A DNA stretch of 64,000 nucleotides, from assembly GCF_002860285.1 (NCBI RefSeq), contig NZ_PGVF01000015.1, forward strand, positions 62,001 to 126,000, read 5' to 3'. Positions 16,806 through 25,201 of this stretch are shown piece after piece. Position numbers and translations under genes: made by a program. The stretch is from Bacillus sp. M6-12 (GTDB lineage Bacteria; Bacillota; Bacilli; Bacillales; DSM-1321). Below the pieces are notes generated by a model, which was not told where the DNA came from, did no database searches, and saw nothing but the letters and a program-made list of their open reading frames with translations. Position 1 is the first letter of the stretch; the number at the start of each line of letters is the position of its first letter.

Positions 16806-17312
16806 TTAGAAGCAAATTCCCGGTCTTCTTGGAGGGCAGAAAGCTGGTGATACCGGCGGGCACATAGCCGGAGATACCGGTGGACGACCTCCACAAACAA
16901 AATGCTGATTCTTGCATGTCTCGACAACGGATTGGGTTTGAGGGAAGTAATGCTGGTGGTTAAAGACATGATTATTTACCGTTGTAGTGTGTGTTGGATG
17001 AACATGCGGCACAATATGCGGAATCACATTTTGGTTTACTACATTTTGTGTTGGATGAACTACTGTTGGAAGTATGTTGGCAGGAGCAACCTGAGTTGGA
17101 CCGCCATATGCAGGTCCAGTTTGCGCTCCCATTACGCCCGGTGCCATACCCATAGGACCTGTTTGTGCCCCCATTACACCTGTTGGCGGATACGCAGGAC
17201 CAGCTTGTGCTCCCATTACCCCCGGTGTCATACCCATCGGCTTAGTATATGCTCCCATTACACCGGACGGTTTTTTACCGCAGCAGCTGCCGGACATTTT
17301 ATACATTTCCAT
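16806..17312 (-). CDS. cotD: CotD-like spore coat protein with VMGA repeats
   Basis: A 168-residue low-complexity protein. The C-terminal half has the CotD signature rich in His, Pro and Asn (VVHPTQ..., HIVPHVHPTHTTTVNNHVFNHQHYFPQT, about residues 88-130). The N-terminal half is an expansion: CCGKKPSGVMGA, then four copies of a GVMGAqtGP unit (about residues 17-70) not found in the 75-residue B. subtilis CotD. A cysteine-rich, proline-rich tail follows. The start follows AAAGGGGATTTATTA. Spore coat assembly is inferred by similarity and by position next to ypsA. Confidence 0.85.
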   Translation of the reverse strand: MEMYKMSGSCCGKKPSGVMGAYTKPMGMTPGVMGAQAGPAYPPTGVMGAQTGPMGMAPGVMGAQTGPAYGGPTQVAPANILPTVVHPTQNVVNQNVIPHIVPHVHPTHTTTVNNHVFNHQHYFPQTQSVVETCKNQHFVCGGRPPVSPAMCPPVSPAFCPPRRPGICF

Positions 17313-17396
17313 TAATAAATCCCCTTTCGCCAGGTTTTGTATTACAGTAACAGACTATGACGAAATGGGGATACATGTACTAATTAAAGCACCTAT

Positions 17397-17492
17397 TTAT
17401 AAGAAAGAATAAAAGTTTTCTTTTAAGGTTGAAAATAGAATTGCCGTTAAGCATACAACAATGAAGAATAAGACTAATACCGCTTTATACAT
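17397..17492 (-). CDS. Candidate 31-aa membrane microprotein
   Basis: In the 336-bp gap between yprB and cotD, a minus-strand ATG at 17492 (preceded by GGGGCTGTTTAAAA) opens a 31-codon frame encoding MYKAVLVLFFIVVCLTAILF followed by a polar end. It would be a single-span membrane peptide. Spacing of the binding site is long, and the frame could be chance. The rest of the gap is AT-rich with no other feature I can support. Confidence 0.35.
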   Translation of the reverse strand: MYKAVLVLFFIVVCLTAILFSTLKENFYSFL

Positions 17493-17648
17493 TTTTAAAC
17501 AGCCCCGCTTGTAAAATGAATTAGTTGACCACAGTTTATCATTTTACACATTTTGTTAAAAGTCGACAATAGTTTTATGAAAAAGAAAGCGTTTAATAAA
17601 AGTGACAATTTCATGTCATTTCGCCGTCGCTCCAAACTTGTCTTCATT

Positions 17649-18923
17649 TTAGGATAATAGGAGGTTAGCCTTCCTTTTTTCTTTCTTTGTTTGCAGGCGG
17701 CCAATTCTTTTTTCCAGATCACTTTCAAGTATACCATGTAAGTTTGCTTTGCCGTTGAGCAACTCAAAGAGCTTCCAAGAAGCTGACAAGGCTGCATCAT
17801 AGTCCCTGAAACGATGCTCATGCATTTTGGCCAGCTCAATCAATGCTTCCGCTCGCTGCCGCTCATTTCCGCCAGCGGATACGAACTCCCATGCTTCCCG
17901 TGCTTTATCATATTCCTTATCCTTTTTCCATTGACTTGCAAGTCCGTGCAGTGCAGTCAGCTGCTCTGACTCAGTCCCTTTCATAATGGCAGACTCATAC
18001 GCATGGCGGGCTGCATCTTTATTTCCAAGAAGCTTCAGCCAGCGGGCAACCTCAAGAGATTCTCCGTTATAGCCATCCAATTGCAGAATTTGCCTGGATA
18101 GATGGATATATAGCGTAATTAAGGAAAGTACATCAATTTCATTGTGCTTCATAATACCAAATAATATTTCCGGATCTTTTCGCTCTACAAAATCGAAGTA
18201 AATCATCGGAGCTAAAAAGCCAGGAATATCATTTTCTCTGTGCACGCCAAGGATATCCTTTTCCACTGCAGATAGTTTTACTTTTTCAAGCTTATTTTTC
18301 CAGAGCCTTCTTGAGGCATGGTACAAATCAAAATGGCCAAATTCCGGAAGCCGGGGCACATGTTCCTTGATCAGAGTATGTCTTGTTTTCAGCTGGGGCC
18401 AATCAAAGGCCTTCCCGTTGTAAGTGACTAGCTTTTCATAATTCACCTTTTCCAAAAAGCTTTGATACAGAGGAACTTCATTTCCAGGCTCAGGCAGGAT
18501 ATGCTGCCGGACGATTACATGATCATTTTCAAAAAAGGCGTAGCCAAGCAAAAAGATTGTATTTCCCGTACCTCCTCCCAGTCCAGTGGTTTCCGTATCA
18601 AAAAAGAAAAGATCCTCTGCCCTATGTCCTGCACAAGAAAGGGGATGCTCAACCAAGCTATTGTTCCAGCTCTCTACCGCCCCAAATAATTCATTGAAGC
18701 GATAGCTGCCATGCTGGTAATCGAGCGGATAAATGGTCTCCCTGATCAAGCAATAAGTCCCATCCATTTGATATACGCTTGTGAAATTTTCCGTCCATTT
18801 CTCTATAAAAGGGATGGCCGAAGAGCTGACTTCAGCCGTTTTTACCTCTTTCAGAACGGCTTTTTCCGCTTCCGGAAGTGACATATGGCTTTTCATCCGG
18901 CCAAGTTTACTTTTTAGCGACAT
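17649..18923 (-). CDS. yprB: Ribonuclease H-like exonuclease MrfB (YprB)
   Basis: A 424-residue protein. A DnaQ-like DEDD exonuclease domain spans about residues 90-270, with the first motif FFDTETTGLGGG and later motifs around YNGKAFDWPQ and HNEIDVLSL. A TPR-like helical tail follows (about 290-405). In B. subtilis MrfB acts as the nuclease partner of helicase MrfA in repairing mitomycin C damage, independently of UvrABC. Here it follows yprA by 19 bp on the same strand, so the pair is conserved. The start follows AAAGGGGCGGTGATGAC. Confidence 0.92.
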   Translation of the reverse strand: MSLKSKLGRMKSHMSLPEAEKAVLKEVKTAEVSSSAIPFIEKWTENFTSVYQMDGTYCLIRETIYPLDYQHGSYRFNELFGAVESWNNSLVEHPLSCAGHRAEDLFFFDTETTGLGGGTGNTIFLLGYAFFENDHVIVRQHILPEPGNEVPLYQSFLEKVNYEKLVTYNGKAFDWPQLKTRHTLIKEHVPRLPEFGHFDLYHASRRLWKNKLEKVKLSAVEKDILGVHRENDIPGFLAPMIYFDFVERKDPEILFGIMKHNEIDVLSLITLYIHLSRQILQLDGYNGESLEVARWLKLLGNKDAARHAYESAIMKGTESEQLTALHGLASQWKKDKEYDKAREAWEFVSAGGNERQRAEALIELAKMHEHRFRDYDAALSASWKLFELLNGKANLHGILESDLEKRIGRLQTKKEKRKANLLLS

Positions 18924-18942
18924 GTCATCACCGCCCCTTTCC

Positions 18943-21222
18943 CTATTGGATCATCTCAGTTGAAAACAGCTTCAATAGCTGGACTGCATCCCGTTTTGCG
19001 GTATGGGATGCTGAATCCGTCCCTACACAGGACGGGCATCCTGTTTCACACTGGCATCTCTCAATCATTTGCGTTGTCTCATGCAGAATCAAGTCTGCAT
19101 TTTCATATACCTTTTCACTTAGCCCCACGCCGCCCGGATAGCGATCGTAAATAAAAATAGTCGGCTTTTCATTATGGGCCGCTTTTACCTGCGGGTACAC
19201 ATGGATATCATGCGGGTCGCACATTACATAAAGAGGCACCATGCCATTTAACGCCTGGGCAGCGCCGATCAATCCCTGCTCAATCCTGTTTTCTTCCCAT
19301 CCAAGTATCTCCGGATTAAGGGAAAGCATAGCTGCAGCTGTATGAAGCTCTTCCTCGGGAAGTGTAATGGGGCCTGACCCGATATTGTCATGTGTATCAA
19401 ATTTGATTTTTTTGAAAATGGTTGCCATAGCCCTTACTGAAACGTCCCCAAATGCTGCCTCGTGTGAAGGGGAGTTTCTTTGTTTATCAATTTCCAGAAC
19501 CGATAACTGAACTGCCAGATTGGCATCTGTATAGTAATCGACATTCACTTCCCGCACATATGCTTTCTTTTCCTCCCAATCCAGCTCCTCAACCTGATAT
19601 TGGACACCCTGATGCAGGTAAATAGCCTCATCATGCAGCAGAGTCATGGCACTGTAACGATCCATCTCTCCGATAACCTTCACATCTGGTTCGTTCGTCA
19701 AATCAATAATGACCACATTTTCCTGAGAAGCGGAGCGGAGGGAAATGTTATGCGCCGGGAAGGCATCATTCATCCAAAACCATTTGCCGTTATTTTCGTG
19801 AAGAACCCGTTCCTCAGTTAAAAATTCAAGAACATCAGCAATTTCTGCTTTCCCAAAAGTATCACCTGCTTTAAAAGGCAGCTCATATGCGGCGCACTTT
19901 ACATGGTCGACCAGGATTACGAGATTATCTGGATTGATTCGTGCCGTTTCTGGATTCCTTCCGAAAAAATACTCCGGATTTTGGACAATATACTGGTCCA
20001 GCGCGCTGGAGCTCCCTACCATAATTATCAGCGCCTCACCATGCCGGCGGCCAGCCCGTCCTGCCTGCTGCCAGGCGCTGGCGATTGAACCGGGATATCC
20101 AGTCATAATACATACCTGCAGCTGCCCAATGTCTACACCCAGTTCAAGTGCATTTGTGCTGACGACTCCATAAATACTTCCTTCTCTAAGACCCTTTTCA
20201 ATCTCCCTGCGCTGTTTCGGGAGGTAACCTCCCCGGTATCCGCGGATAGATTTTGGTCCAAGCTGCTTTGAAACCAATTCCTGCAAATAGGTCAGCAGGA
20301 TCTCCACTCTTACCCGGCTTCTGGCAAAAACAATTGTTTGAATCTTGTTTCTTAAAAACTCCATGGCCAGCCTTCTTGATTCCAGAACGGCACTTCTCCT
20401 GATATTAAGCGGCTTGTTGACGACAGGCGGATTATAAAAAACAAAGTGTTTTTTTCCGCTTGGAGCGCCATTGTTATTAACAAGCACCATGCTTTTTTCA
20501 GTCAGCTCTTCAGCCAGTTCCCTCGGATTTGCTATGGTAGCAGAAGTACAGATAAAAGCTGGATCGCTTCCGTAGAAATGGCATATTCGCTTCAGCCTCC
20601 TGATAACATTGGCTGTATGGCTGCCAAAAACCCCTCTGTATATATGAAGTTCATCTATCACCACATATTTCAGGTTTTCAAAGAGTGACACCCATTTTGT
20701 GTGATGAGGCAGGATCCCCGAGTGTAGCATGTCGGGGTTTGTAATCACAATATGTCCTGCCTTCCGGATTTTCTGGCGGATATTTGACGGAGTATCCCCA
20801 TCATAGGTATAGCTATTAATATTGACCTCCATTTCGTTGATCATTTCATGCAGTTCGCTTTTCTGGTCATAACTCAAAGCCTTTGTCGGGAATATATAAA
20901 GAGCCCTTGTTTTCTCATTTTCAAGTATTGATTGAATGACTGGCAGGTTGTAGCATAGCGTTTTTCCAGATGCAGTCGGAGTAACCGCAACAAGACTTTT
21001 ACCCTTCGCCGCCGCATCAAAAGCGGTGGCCTGGTGGGTATAAAGACCGTCAATCTTGCGCTTCTTCAGTGCCTCCTGTATCCGCAGGTCCATAGAGTCC
21101 GGGAACGGTACAACTGAAGCAGGTTTTGCGTTTATTGTATGCCAATGGGCAATATTATCCTTAAATTCTTCATTCGTCTTAAGCTCTGAAATTAATTCCT
21201 GGAGATTTTTTCGCAATTTCAT
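18943..21222 (-). CDS. yprA: DEAD/DEAH-box helicase MrfA (YprA)
   Basis: A 759-residue superfamily 2 helicase. Motif I is TPTASGKTLCYNLP (about 81-94), motif II is DELH (about 188), motif VI is QQAGRAGRRHGEA (about 387-399). The C-terminal DUF1998 region carries the cysteine cluster CQCETGCPSCVGTDS (about 726-740), likely a metal site. MrfA and MrfB repair mitomycin C adducts in B. subtilis. The start follows TGGGGTGATGAT. It is the first gene of a two-gene unit with yprB. Confidence 0.94.
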   Translation of the reverse strand: MKLRKNLQELISELKTNEEFKDNIAHWHTINAKPASVVPFPDSMDLRIQEALKKRKIDGLYTHQATAFDAAAKGKSLVAVTPTASGKTLCYNLPVIQSILENEKTRALYIFPTKALSYDQKSELHEMINEMEVNINSYTYDGDTPSNIRQKIRKAGHIVITNPDMLHSGILPHHTKWVSLFENLKYVVIDELHIYRGVFGSHTANVIRRLKRICHFYGSDPAFICTSATIANPRELAEELTEKSMVLVNNNGAPSGKKHFVFYNPPVVNKPLNIRRSAVLESRRLAMEFLRNKIQTIVFARSRVRVEILLTYLQELVSKQLGPKSIRGYRGGYLPKQRREIEKGLREGSIYGVVSTNALELGVDIGQLQVCIMTGYPGSIASAWQQAGRAGRRHGEALIIMVGSSSALDQYIVQNPEYFFGRNPETARINPDNLVILVDHVKCAAYELPFKAGDTFGKAEIADVLEFLTEERVLHENNGKWFWMNDAFPAHNISLRSASQENVVIIDLTNEPDVKVIGEMDRYSAMTLLHDEAIYLHQGVQYQVEELDWEEKKAYVREVNVDYYTDANLAVQLSVLEIDKQRNSPSHEAAFGDVSVRAMATIFKKIKFDTHDNIGSGPITLPEEELHTAAAMLSLNPEILGWEENRIEQGLIGAAQALNGMVPLYVMCDPHDIHVYPQVKAAHNEKPTIFIYDRYPGGVGLSEKVYENADLILHETTQMIERCQCETGCPSCVGTDSASHTAKRDAVQLLKLFSTEMIQ

Positions 21223-21333
21223 ATCATCACCCCATTCTTTTATTTTAACGAATGAATGTTCGTTTAAAAAGAAATAAATTTTTACATTTCAAAGTTTCTT
21301 TCATCTGGGTTCTCTTTTTAGCAGAGGAATACT

Positions 21334-21362
21334 TTCACAGCCAATCACGGCACTGATATAAT
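21334..21362 (+). promoter_or_regulatory. Probable sigma-A promoter of the Crp/Fnr gene
   Basis: TTCACA at 21334-21339 and TATAAT at 21357-21362 are separated by 17 bp. No FNR-type palindrome lies at the -41.5 position here, so class II autoactivation is not indicated. Confidence 0.6.
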
Positions 21363-21396
21363 ATGAGGAAAGCTTTATGCGGAAGAGGTTGTAAAA

Positions 21397-22077
21397 ATGG
21401 TAAAAAATGCTTTAAAAAGCGCTCCGCTATTAAACGCTTTAAGCGCTGAAGAAATTAAGCTCATTGAAGAAATTTCAATCGTTCGTACATATGCAAAAAC
21501 GCACCATATTTTTCTTCAGGAGGAGCCAATCCAAAATGTCTTATTTCTATTTGAAGGCCGGGTAAAGATCTATCGAAACGACGCAAATGGCCGGGAGCAA
21601 ATTGTAGCAATCCACACAAATGGGGAGATGTTTCCACATGTTGGTTTTTTCCGGGAAGGAGGATATCCAGCATTCGCCCAGGCACTCGAACAGTGCACGC
21701 TCATTATCATACCGAAAAAAGAGTTTGAAAAGATCCTAATCTATAATCCGGATATGAGCAAGAAAATGTTCCATGTGTTAGGTGAAAAAATTGTTGATCT
21801 GCAAAAAAGGCTTGAAGCTCAAATCCTTAATAATTCTTATGAACAAATCATCAAGCTCATCCTCCGTCTCGGAAGCGACCTTGGCAGGAAAGATAGCGGT
21901 GGAGAAATTCATGTAGATTTAAACATAACGAATCAGGATCTGGCAAAAATGATTGGCTCCACCCGCGAAACCATCAGCAGGACATTAAGCAAGCTGAAAA
22001 AGCTCGGTCTTTTAATTGAAACGAAGGAAGGATACCGGTACCATCCTGAAAAATTGATGGATGAACTGCTGTTATAG
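21397..22077 (+). CDS. Crp/Fnr-family transcriptional regulator
   Basis: A 226-residue regulator: cyclic-nucleotide-like beta-barrel (about 15-120), dimer helix (about 125-150), and winged helix (about 165-226). The recognition helix reads STRETISRTLSKLKK; the E-x2-S-R arrangement is the FNR/Crp type that reads TGTGA half-sites. The protein has a single cysteine, so it cannot bind an FNR-style [4Fe-4S] cluster; haem/NO-sensing Dnr/HcpR-like regulators are plausible parallels. It converges on hcp, whose promoter has a matching palindrome. The start follows AAGAGGTTGTAAAA. Confidence 0.9.
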   Translation: MVKNALKSAPLLNALSAEEIKLIEEISIVRTYAKTHHIFLQEEPIQNVLFLFEGRVKIYRNDANGREQIVAIHTNGEMFPHVGFFREGGYPAFAQALEQCTLIIIPKKEFEKILIYNPDMSKKMFHVLGEKIVDLQKRLEAQILNNSYEQIIKLILRLGSDLGRKDSGGEIHVDLNITNQDLAKMIGSTRETISRTLSKLKKLGLLIETKEGYRYHPEKLMDELLL

Positions 22078-22126
22078 AGAAGCACAAACGCCCTGTTCAG
22101 AGGAAGAACGTCTTAACTCTCCACTT

Positions 22127-22274
22127 CGTCACAAAGCTGTCGCTTTGTTTCGTGCGATGAAATGCTGTCGAAGCTTTCCTTGTCCTGTGGCGCAGTCGGC
22201 ACTAGCACGTCCTCACAAAGCTAACGCTTTGTTTCGTGCGATGTATCGCTGCCGTAGAATTCCTTGTCCTGTGT
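22127..22274. repeat. Two imperfect copies of a ~64-bp intergenic repeat, 84-bp period
   Basis: Copies at 22127-22190 and 22211-22274 share cacaaagct...cgctttgtttcgtgcgatg...tccttgtcctgtg blocks at a fixed 84-bp offset. Each contains a small inverted repeat (acaaagc/gctttgt). The array ends near ggagctagac, which resembles the start of a dispersed repeat I recall from Bacillus genomes. A cysteine-rich frame across it is not a gene. Confidence 0.8.
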
Positions 22275-22359
22275 GTCGGGGCTGGTTGCTGGAGCTAGAC
22301 ATCTGACTTGTTAAAAAAGTTATACTTTCTCTTTGAAAGCTCAAACGCCCTGATAAAAA

Positions 22360-22405
22360 AGGAAACCCCGTCCGCTGCAATCCTCAGACGGGGTTTCCTC
22401 ATTTT
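22360..22405. terminator. Bidirectional terminator between crp/fnr gene and hcp
   Basis: AGGAAACCCCGTC and GACGGGGTTTCCT form a 13-bp perfect stem, followed by T-rich sequence on the plus strand and preceded by an A run, so it can serve both convergent genes. Confidence 0.9.
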
Positions 22406-22411
22406 TCAGTA

Positions 22412-23707
22412 TTATTTTTCAACTGTATTAAGCATTGCTGCCATATCTTCCTGAGCAGTTGTAATCAATTTGAGGTTAAATGCATTTTGCAATACTCCCA
22501 AAACTCCTTCAGAAATAAATTCAGGGGGTTTTGGCCCAATAAGGATATCCTGGATTCCTAGGCTGAACAGTCCAAGCAGAATTGCCACTGCTTTTTGCTC
22601 GAACCAAGATAGTACGATACTTACCGGAAGCTCGTTTACCGGACAATCAAAGGCTTCAGCCAGCGCTAAGGCTATCTTAATCCTAGATACAGAATTATTG
22701 CACTGGCCCAGGTCAATATAACGCGGGATATTAGTCCCCGGAACAGTGCCATAATCTACATCATTGAAACGGAATTTACCGCAAGAAGTGGTCAGAATAA
22801 CTGTATCCGGAGGCAGGGATGTTGCCAGCTCGCGGTAATACTCTGCCCCTTTGCCTGGTGCATCACAGCCTGCAATTACAAAGAAACGGTGTATTTTACC
22901 CGCTTTTACAGCGTCGATAACTTCAGGTGCTATGCCCAAAACAGTTTCATGGTGGAAACCTGTTAATAAAGTATCCTCAGATTCCATATCTGCTGCCGGC
23001 AATTCCAATGCTCTATAAATCAATGGCGCAAAATCGTTTCCTTCAATCTTTCGAACACCCTCAAGACCTGCTACTTCATATGAGAAGAATCTGTCTGCAT
23101 ATGTACCTTTAATTGGCATTACGCAGTTTGTTGTTGCGAGAATCGCTCCAGGGAATATTTCGAAAAGCCTTCTCTGGTCAAACCAAGCCTTACCGATGTT
23201 CCCTTTAAGATGAGGGAATTTTTTAAGGGCTGGGTATCCATGTGCTGGAAGCATTTCGGAGTGGGTATAGATGTTGATGCCCTTTCCTTCTGTCTGTTTT
23301 AACAGCTCTTCTAGTGCAAACAGGTTATGTCCTGTTACGACAATGCATTTTCCTTCAATTTTGTTCTGAGTTACCTTAACAGGCTGAGGAACTCCCAGTC
23401 TTTCTGTATGGGCCTTATCAAGCAGCTCCATTACCTTTATAGCCGCCTGGCCTACCTTTATAGCCGCCTGGCCTACCTTCATCGCCATATCTATATGCTC
23501 TTGAGTCATGTAAAGTGCTTCGTGTGTTACTTGATCAACAAACGGATCTGTATATCCCAGCTGTGCAGCATGTGTCCTGTATGCAGCAATCCCCTTTAAA
23601 GCAAAAATTATCGTATCCTGCAAACTCGAGATATTTTCATCTTTCCCGCATACCCCTACAATAGTACATCCGCCAGTTGGCGTTTGTTCGCATTGATGAC
23701 AAAACAT
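22412..23707 (-). CDS. hcp: Hybrid cluster protein Hcp (hydroxylamine reductase), class III
   Basis: A 431-residue hybrid iron-sulphur-oxygen cluster protein, linked to nitric oxide and hydroxylamine detoxification. The N-terminal cluster motif is C3-x2-C6-x7-C14-x5-C20. With this spacing and a length of ~430 rather than ~550 it fits the short class III Hcp. Hybrid-cluster cysteines are visible in TNCVMPIKGTYADRFFS, AGCDAPGKGAEYY, TTSCGKFRFND and GQCNNSVSR. A 21-bp tandem duplication repeats VGQAAIK near residue 80. The start at 23707 follows AAAGGAGAGAGGGG; a longer frame reaching 23827 would run through the promoter. Confidence 0.93.
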   Translation of the reverse strand: MFCHQCEQTPTGGCTIVGVCGKDENISSLQDTIIFALKGIAAYRTHAAQLGYTDPFVDQVTHEALYMTQEHIDMAMKVGQAAIKVGQAAIKVMELLDKAHTERLGVPQPVKVTQNKIEGKCIVVTGHNLFALEELLKQTEGKGINIYTHSEMLPAHGYPALKKFPHLKGNIGKAWFDQRRLFEIFPGAILATTNCVMPIKGTYADRFFSYEVAGLEGVRKIEGNDFAPLIYRALELPAADMESEDTLLTGFHHETVLGIAPEVIDAVKAGKIHRFFVIAGCDAPGKGAEYYRELATSLPPDTVILTTSCGKFRFNDVDYGTVPGTNIPRYIDLGQCNNSVSRIKIALALAEAFDCPVNELPVSIVLSWFEQKAVAILLGLFSLGIQDILIGPKPPEFISEGVLGVLQNAFNLKLITTAQEDMAAMLNTVEK

Positions 23708-23743
23708 TACGTTTCCCCTCTCTCCTTTGTTATCTACTTTTTC

Positions 23744-23797
23744 ATCATACTGGCTATGCTTTTCTAGTAACGTGATGTGCATCACACTTTTGTGATG
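23744..23797 (-). promoter_or_regulatory. FNR-type site with -10 box: class II promoter of hcp
   Basis: On the minus strand TGTGATGCACATCACG (23786-23771) matches TGTGA-N6-TCACA with one end mismatch. A -10 hexamer TATGAT lies at 23749-23744, predicting a start at 23737 and placing the palindrome centre at -41.5, the class II activator position. A further TGTGATG half-site lies at 23791-23797 on the plus strand. The nearby Crp/Fnr regulator is the obvious candidate binder (inference). Confidence 0.78.
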
Positions 23798-23891
23798 TTC
23801 GCTGTTTTTACATATTTGCGCTATCAAGGCACCAATAAAGTTCCTTTCTCATAGGCTGTTTAGAAGCAGCATATACAACGGAGGGATTTCT

Positions 23892-24365
23892 ATGGCATCC
23901 TCAGAAAACAAGCAGTCCTCAAAGGATTGGAAGAAAGAAGCTTTCAACGATTTCCTTTATTCGATGGATCGATTATTGGGCGAAAAGCCGATTAAAGGTT
24001 TATTGCAGTCGATGGATGATTTCTTTGCCACGGCTTCAAAAGAGAAAAGCTTTCCAGTTGAGCTATCCGAAACAGAAAATGAGTATCTCGTTTCTGCCAA
24101 GCTACCGGGCATTAGCCGCGAACAGATTGAACTGGAGTTTTTCTCGCAGACACTGGTCATTTCAATCAGCCATCAGGAATTAGAAATGGAAGAAAACCAA
24201 TCGAAAGGAATCTTTAAAAAGCACTCAGCAACCAGAAGGCTTTCCCATTCTGTAGCCTTTGCAAAACCTGTTATGGGCGAAAATATCAAAGCAAATCATC
24301 GCGACGGCCTGCTCGAAATAAAGATACCAAAGGTGAGGGGTAAGAGGATTCAAATTATTGAATGA
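23892..24365 (+). CDS. Hsp20/alpha-crystallin small heat-shock protein
   Basis: A 157-residue sHSP. The N-terminal ~45 residues are helical and charged; the alpha-crystallin domain spans about residues 55-157, with conserved blocks VSAKLPGISREQIELEF (about 68), and the closing ANHRDGLLEIKIPK (about 137-150), in which A-x2-R-D-G-L is the family signature. The I-x-I tail motif reads IQI near the end. Such proteins hold unfolding clients for refolding. It is divergent from hcp, starts after GGAGGGATTTCT, and ends at a clear terminator. Confidence 0.9.
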   Translation: MASSENKQSSKDWKKEAFNDFLYSMDRLLGEKPIKGLLQSMDDFFATASKEKSFPVELSETENEYLVSAKLPGISREQIELEFFSQTLVISISHQELEMEENQSKGIFKKHSATRRLSHSVAFAKPVMGENIKANHRDGLLEIKIPKVRGKRIQIIE

Positions 24366-24394
24366 GGGGGAGCTAATGCACTCCCCCTTTTTTG
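24366..24394 (+). terminator. Terminator of the hsp20 gene
   Basis: GGGGGAG and CTCCCCC form a perfect stem followed by TTTTTT, immediately after the stop codon. Confidence 0.92.
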
Positions 24395-24483
24395 CGGAGA
24401 AAATTCCAAGTGCTTCATTATTGAGCTTTAATTGCTCGCTAGCCGCAATCAATAGGCCAGCCCTGCAAAAAATTGTTCATTTT

Positions 24484-24527
24484 TTTAAAAAAACGACCCG
24501 TACCACTTTATTGTGTGTACGGGTCAC
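24484..24527 (-). terminator. Terminator of yppG
   Basis: On the minus strand GACCCGTA and TACGGGTC pair, followed by GTTTTTTT. Confidence 0.85.
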
Positions 24528-24583
24528 TTACTAGTATTAATAGGTTTTTTATTTGGGCAGTTTTTGGAATACAGTATGGCCTT

Positions 24584-25129
24584 TTACGCTTTAAAGATGC
24601 TTCCGGCCCCTTTAAACATCGCCGATACCTGGCTAACTGTATTAAGCACCTGTCCGGCAGTATTCACCATTTTATTTAGATCGATTGTTCCATCCTGAGT
24701 TTTAAATTGGTTGAGTACTGATGATAAGCCCGCCTGCTGGGGCTTTTGCATAAAACTTTGTTTTGGATATGGATTGACGAACTGGTGTATTCCTGGCTGC
24801 TGGTATGGATTCGGCGGCGTGCTCGGCTGCAGCGGATTATCAAATGGATTATGCTGCTTTTCCGTATAATAAGGAACGGCCTGATGGGGCATCTGCTGTG
24901 CCCCCTGCATAAACGTCCCTGCTCCCATCACTTCTCCATTAAATGGCGGCCGAAATTGCGGCTGAAGATATGGTGATGGGGCATAGGTCTGGTACCCTCC
25001 AAAATGTCCGGCAGGAAAACTGTAGTGCTGGGGAAAGTGCATCTGCTGCGCCATAACAGCATAAGGCTGAATGGCTGCATCTTGCCTGGTAAATTGCTGT
25101 TGTCCAAAAAGGGACCCCATTCTGTACAT
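24584..25129 (-). CDS. yppG: YppG-like spore coat protein
   Basis: A 181-residue low-complexity protein rich in Gln, Pro, Tyr, Phe and Met (for example PYLQPQFRPPFNG), with a C-terminal helical segment VLNQFKTQDGTIDLNKMVNTAGQVLN. Composition, C-terminal segment and position upstream of yppE match B. subtilis YppG, a spore coat-associated protein. The start at 25129 follows GAGGAGGATGAAGGGCTC; an internal ATG three codons on is possible. Its long Pro/Gln region probably varies between species. Confidence 0.85.
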   Translation of the reverse strand: MYRMGSLFGQQQFTRQDAAIQPYAVMAQQMHFPQHYSFPAGHFGGYQTYAPSPYLQPQFRPPFNGEVMGAGTFMQGAQQMPHQAVPYYTEKQHNPFDNPLQPSTPPNPYQQPGIHQFVNPYPKQSFMQKPQQAGLSSVLNQFKTQDGTIDLNKMVNTAGQVLNTVSQVSAMFKGAGSIFKA

Positions 25130-25201
25130 GAGCCCTTCATCCTCCTCGTGATAATAGCTGATATACTATATGAGAAGAATCCCAATATGGTGCCCGCACT
25201 T

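Noticed and set aside
22061..22306. 81-aa Cys-rich frame after the Crp/Fnr gene
   Set aside because: It overlaps the tandem repeat; its repeated residues are a product of the DNA repeat, with no binding site.
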